A stretch of DNA of 64,000 nucleotides from Clostridium sp. (lineage in GTDB: Bacteria; Bacillota; Clostridia; Clostridiales; Clostridiaceae), in assembly GCF_016650035.1 (NCBI RefSeq), contig NZ_JAENWM010000006.1:1-64000 (forward strand), read 5' to 3'. Each line of letters starts with the position of its first letter. Within the stretch, counting starts at the first letter, position 1. Made by a program: the position numbers and the translations under genes. Shown here piece by piece: positions 61,368-64,000 of this stretch. The notes beneath the pieces are model-generated. The model had not been told where the DNA came from and did not search any database. It worked only from the letters and a program-made list of their open reading frames with translations.

Positions 61368-63359
61368 TTATTTATGAAGCAATTTAATTGCTCTATCAAC
61401 AACATTTTCAGTTGTAAATCCAAATTCTTTGAATAGTGCATCTGCTGGAGCAGAAGCTCCAAATCTATCAATAGCAATTATATCTCCGTCTAGACCTACA
61501 TATTTATGCCAACCAAAGGAAGAACCTGCTTCTACTGCCAACCTAACTCTTAAAGCTTTTGGTAATATAGCTTCCTTATATTCTTTTGATTGTGCTTCAA
61601 ATAAATCTAAACAAGGCATACTTACTACTCTAGCCTTTATACCCTTTTCATTTAATAACTTAGCGCCCTCATAAATAAATTCTACTTCGGAACCAGAAGC
61701 CATTAAAATGATATCAGGGTTTTTACCATTATCTTCATATGTTTTTAATACATAGGCACCCTTTAGTGCTTCAATTGATGTTTCTTCATATAGTGGAAGA
61801 TTTTGCCTTGTAAGTATTAATGCTGTAGGTGTTGTCTTTGAAGTCATTGCAGCATACCAGCCAGCTGCTGTTTCTTTAGAATCAGCGGGTCTAAACACAT
61901 TAAAGTTTGGTAGAGCCCGGAGTGCTGCAAGATGTTCAATTGGTTCATGAGTTGGTCCATCTTCACCAACGGCTATACTATCATGAGTTAGAACATAAGT
62001 TACTGGAAGAGCCATAAGGGCAGATAATCTCATTGCACCCTTCATATAATCACTAAATACAAAGAAAGTTGAAACGAAAGGTTTAAGACCACCATGTACA
62101 TAGATACCATTTGCTATAGCTGCCATTGCATGCTCTCTTACTCCAAAATGAAGATTGGAACCATTTCTATCTTCTCTTGAAAAATCACCCAGGCCCTTCA
62201 TATATGTTTTATTAGAAGGGGCAAGATCTGCTGAACCACCTATAAGGTTTGGTACATATTTTGCTAATATATTTATTATTGCTCCAGATGAGTTCCTTGT
62301 TGCAGCTTTTCCCTCGAACTTCCACATTTCATCTACTTTAAGTAAATCTATAGGAAGGTCGCCACTTTGCCAAACTTCATATTCTTTAGCGAGTTCAGGA
62401 TTCTTCTTACTATAATCAGCATAAAGAGTGTTCCAAGTTTCTTCTTTTGCATTAAGTTCTGATTTTACATCTTCCATATGTTTAGTTACTTCAGTTGGAA
62501 CTGTAAATGGCTCTAGGTTCCAGCCCAAGCGTTTTTTCATTGCAGTTATATTTTCTTCTCCAAGTGGCTCACCATGTGCTGATGCAGTACCTTGTTTTTT
62601 AGCACAACCAAATCCTATAATAGTTTTAACTACAATAAAGGAAGGTTTATTTAACTCGAGTTTAGCAGCTTCAATGGCTTTACTTATTGCTTCCATATCA
62701 TTGCCATCTTCTACATATAGAACCTGCCATCCATATGCAGTAAAGCGCATGCCAACATCCTCTGTAAATGAGATATCTGTGCTTCCTTCTATAGATATAC
62801 TATTTGAGTCATACATTACAATAAGTTTAGAAAGTCCTAAAGTACCAGCTAGGGATGCTGATTCTCCAGAAATACCTTCCATATTATCTCCATCACCACA
62901 TATAGCATATGTATAATGATCTACAATAGCATGTTCACTTGTATTGAATTTTGCTGCAAGATGATTTTCAGCTATTGCCATACCTACTGCATTAGCAATT
63001 CCTTGGCCTAGTGGTCCTGTGGTAACTTCAACTCCATTTGTATGACCGAATTCAGGATGACCAGGTGTTAAGCTTCCGAGTTGTCTGAATCCTTTTAAAT
63101 CTTCAATAGTTAGGCCATATCCAAAAAGATGGAGCAGTGAATATTCAAGCATTGACCCATGGCCTGCTGAGAGTACAAATCTATCTCTATCCTGCCATTT
63201 AGAATTTTTAGGGTTATGTTTCATGTGATTTGCCCATAATGTATAGGCCATTGGTGCCACCCCTAGAGGAAGCCCTGGATGACCTGAGTTTGCTTTTTGT
63301 ATTGATTCAGCGGATAAAATCCTTATAGTATCTACGGTTAGTTGTTCAATTTTGTTCAA
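61368..63359 (-). CDS. tkt: Transketolase
   Basis: Thiamine diphosphate enzyme of the pentose phosphate pathway, ~663 residues. Motifs are SGHPGLPLGVAPMAYTLW, the ThDP site ICGDGDNMEGISGE, the catalytic-Glu region HFGVREHAMAAIANG, and THDSIAVGEDGPTHEPIEHL. The open frame reaches an ATG at 63392, but AAGGAGG lies eight bases before a TTG at 63359, where the conserved N-terminus begins (LNKIEQLTVDTIRILSAESI). It forms an operon with the transaldolase gene upstream on the minus strand. Confidence 0.95.
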   Translation of the reverse strand: MNKIEQLTVDTIRILSAESIQKANSGHPGLPLGVAPMAYTLWANHMKHNPKNSKWQDRDRFVLSAGHGSMLEYSLLHLFGYGLTIEDLKGFRQLGSLTPGHPEFGHTNGVEVTTGPLGQGIANAVGMAIAENHLAAKFNTSEHAIVDHYTYAICGDGDNMEGISGESASLAGTLGLSKLIVMYDSNSISIEGSTDISFTEDVGMRFTAYGWQVLYVEDGNDMEAISKAIEAAKLELNKPSFIVVKTIIGFGCAKKQGTASAHGEPLGEENITAMKKRLGWNLEPFTVPTEVTKHMEDVKSELNAKEETWNTLYADYSKKNPELAKEYEVWQSGDLPIDLLKVDEMWKFEGKAATRNSSGAIINILAKYVPNLIGGSADLAPSNKTYMKGLGDFSREDRNGSNLHFGVREHAMAAIANGIYVHGGLKPFVSTFFVFSDYMKGAMRLSALMALPVTYVLTHDSIAVGEDGPTHEPIEHLAALRALPNFNVFRPADSKETAAGWYAAMTSKTTPTALILTRQNLPLYEETSIEALKGAYVLKTYEDNGKNPDIILMASGSEVEFIYEGAKLLNEKGIKARVVSMPCLDLFEAQSKEYKEAILPKALRVRLAVEAGSSFGWHKYVGLDGDIIAIDRFGASAPADALFKEFGFTTENVVDRAIKLLHK

Positions 63360-63372
63360 TTTATTTTCCTCC

Positions 63373-64000
63373 TTAGTTGCTAAAAGCAGCATTCCAATCT
63401 TTTAAAAATTTTTCTATACCGACATCCGTAAGTGGATGTTTAGTCATCTGCATAATTACTTTATATGGTACTGTAGCTATATGACAGCCAAGCATTGCTG
63501 CATCATTAATATGCATAGGGTTTCTTATACTTGCTGCAATTATTTCAGTTTTAATGTTATGAACTTTAAATATAGTTACAATTTGATTAATAAGTTCCAT
63601 TCCATTAGTTCCAATATCATCTAATCTTCCAAGAAATGGGCTTACATAAGCTGCTCCTGCTCTAGCAGCTAGTAGCGCTTGAACTGAAGAAAATATTAAA
63701 GTTACATTTGTTTTTATCCCTTCAGCGGAGAGGATTTTAACAGCCTTTAACCCTTCTGCAGTCATGGGTATCTTTATTATAATATTTTTATGAAGTTTTG
63801 CAAGCTCTCTTGCTTCCTCTAACATCTTAGGTGCTTCTAGGCTAATAACTTCTGCACTAATGGGGCCATCAACTATAGTTGAGATTTCATTTATTACTTC
63901 CTTAAAAACTCTTCCTTCTCTTGCTATTAGTGATGGATTTGTAGTTACACCACAAATAACACCCATGGCACATGCCTTACGGATTTCATCTACATTTGCT
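63373..64000 (-). CDS. Transaldolase, TalC/Fsa type (5' end outside window)
   Basis: Partial gene: the reading frame runs past the right edge of the window through [20 protein letters not shown], so the internal ATG near 63966 is not the start. Small transaldolases are ~215 residues, so only the first few codons are missing. [15 protein letters not shown] carries the Schiff-base lysine, and [13 protein letters not shown] is the phosphate-binding region. With transketolase 13 bases downstream it forms a non-oxidative pentose phosphate unit. Confidence 0.9.
   Translation of the reverse strand, partial: ANVDEIRKACAMGVICGVTTNPSLIAREGRVFKEVINEISTIVDGPISAEVISLEAPKMLEEARELAKLHKNIIIKIPMTAEGLKAVKILSAEGIKTNVTLIFSSVQALLAARAGAAYVSPFLGRLDDIGTNGMELINQIVTIFKVHNIKTEIIAASIRNPMHINDAAMLGCHIATVPYKVIMQMTKHPLTDVGIEKFLKDWNAAFSN

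Noticed and set aside
61429-62916. Three open frames antisense to transketolase.
   Set aside because: Shadow frames of a well conserved gene; no ribosome-binding sites or plausible products.

Overview
The window reads as a chromosomal segment of a low-GC, endospore-forming anaerobic Firmicute, most likely Clostridium sensu stricto. The evidence is AT-rich intergenic DNA, strong AGGAGG ribosome-binding sites, frequent TTG starts, a 2[4Fe-4S] clostridial ferredoxin, a GerA-type germinant receptor operon, spore-coat-like proteins and a SigI/RsgI pair. No phage, insertion sequence, CRISPR array or rRNA was seen. Almost every convergent gene pair is separated by a near-perfect hairpin terminator.

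Region by region. 1-2 kb: remnant of an ECF sigma gene, an intact zinc-finger anti-sigma factor and a membrane protein. 2-6 kb: organic-acid-type transporter, malic enzyme and D-2-hydroxyacid dehydrogenase. 6-8 kb: an orphan small protein and a decayed DUF3048 lipoprotein gene beside an FMN-binding remnant. 8.4-12 kb: a sigma-54 activator, three copies of a TATCA-N3-TGATA operator, a -24/-12 promoter and a PLP-dependent enzyme. 12-17 kb: glycerol kinase behind a structured leader, an FAD reductase, a glycosidase-like remnant, an Old Yellow Enzyme and tRNA-Thr(CGU). 17-20 kb: GlcNAc catabolism (nagB, nagA, GntR regulator with operator) and a lipoprotein. 20-25 kb: ABC-F ATPase, M29 aminopeptidase and a large unknown protein.

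25.5-33.8 kb: the most unusual locus, a seven-gene germinant receptor operon ordered A-B-C-B-C-C-B, in which none of the three C subunits has a lipobox cysteine. 34-41 kb: small genes, a DnaQ-like exonuclease, a LytS/LytR-type two-component system followed by CstA (probable pyruvate sensing and uptake), and an amidohydrolase. 41-45 kb: a small membrane protein, rsgI-sigI, and a divergent DUF5667 secreted protein. Both sides of the sigI/DUF5667 intergenic region carry a CCCTCT-N18/19-CGTAT element that fits SigI control. 45-50 kb: proBA, GDPD and a YdcF-family protein. 50-52 kb: tandem paralogous coat-like proteins. 52-56 kb: clpS-clpA, a VOC protein and an MBL-fold hydrolase. 56-61 kb: two YitT-family proteins around a T-box-controlled asnS, and ferredoxin. 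61-64 kb: transketolase and a transaldolase running off the right edge.

Several starts were moved inward from the longest ORF because a Shine-Dalgarno sequence lies inside the apparent N-terminus. Five short genes (34120, 41466, 44659, 44908, 60882) were read directly from the sequence. All functional names rest on motif recognition by eye; no database search was run.
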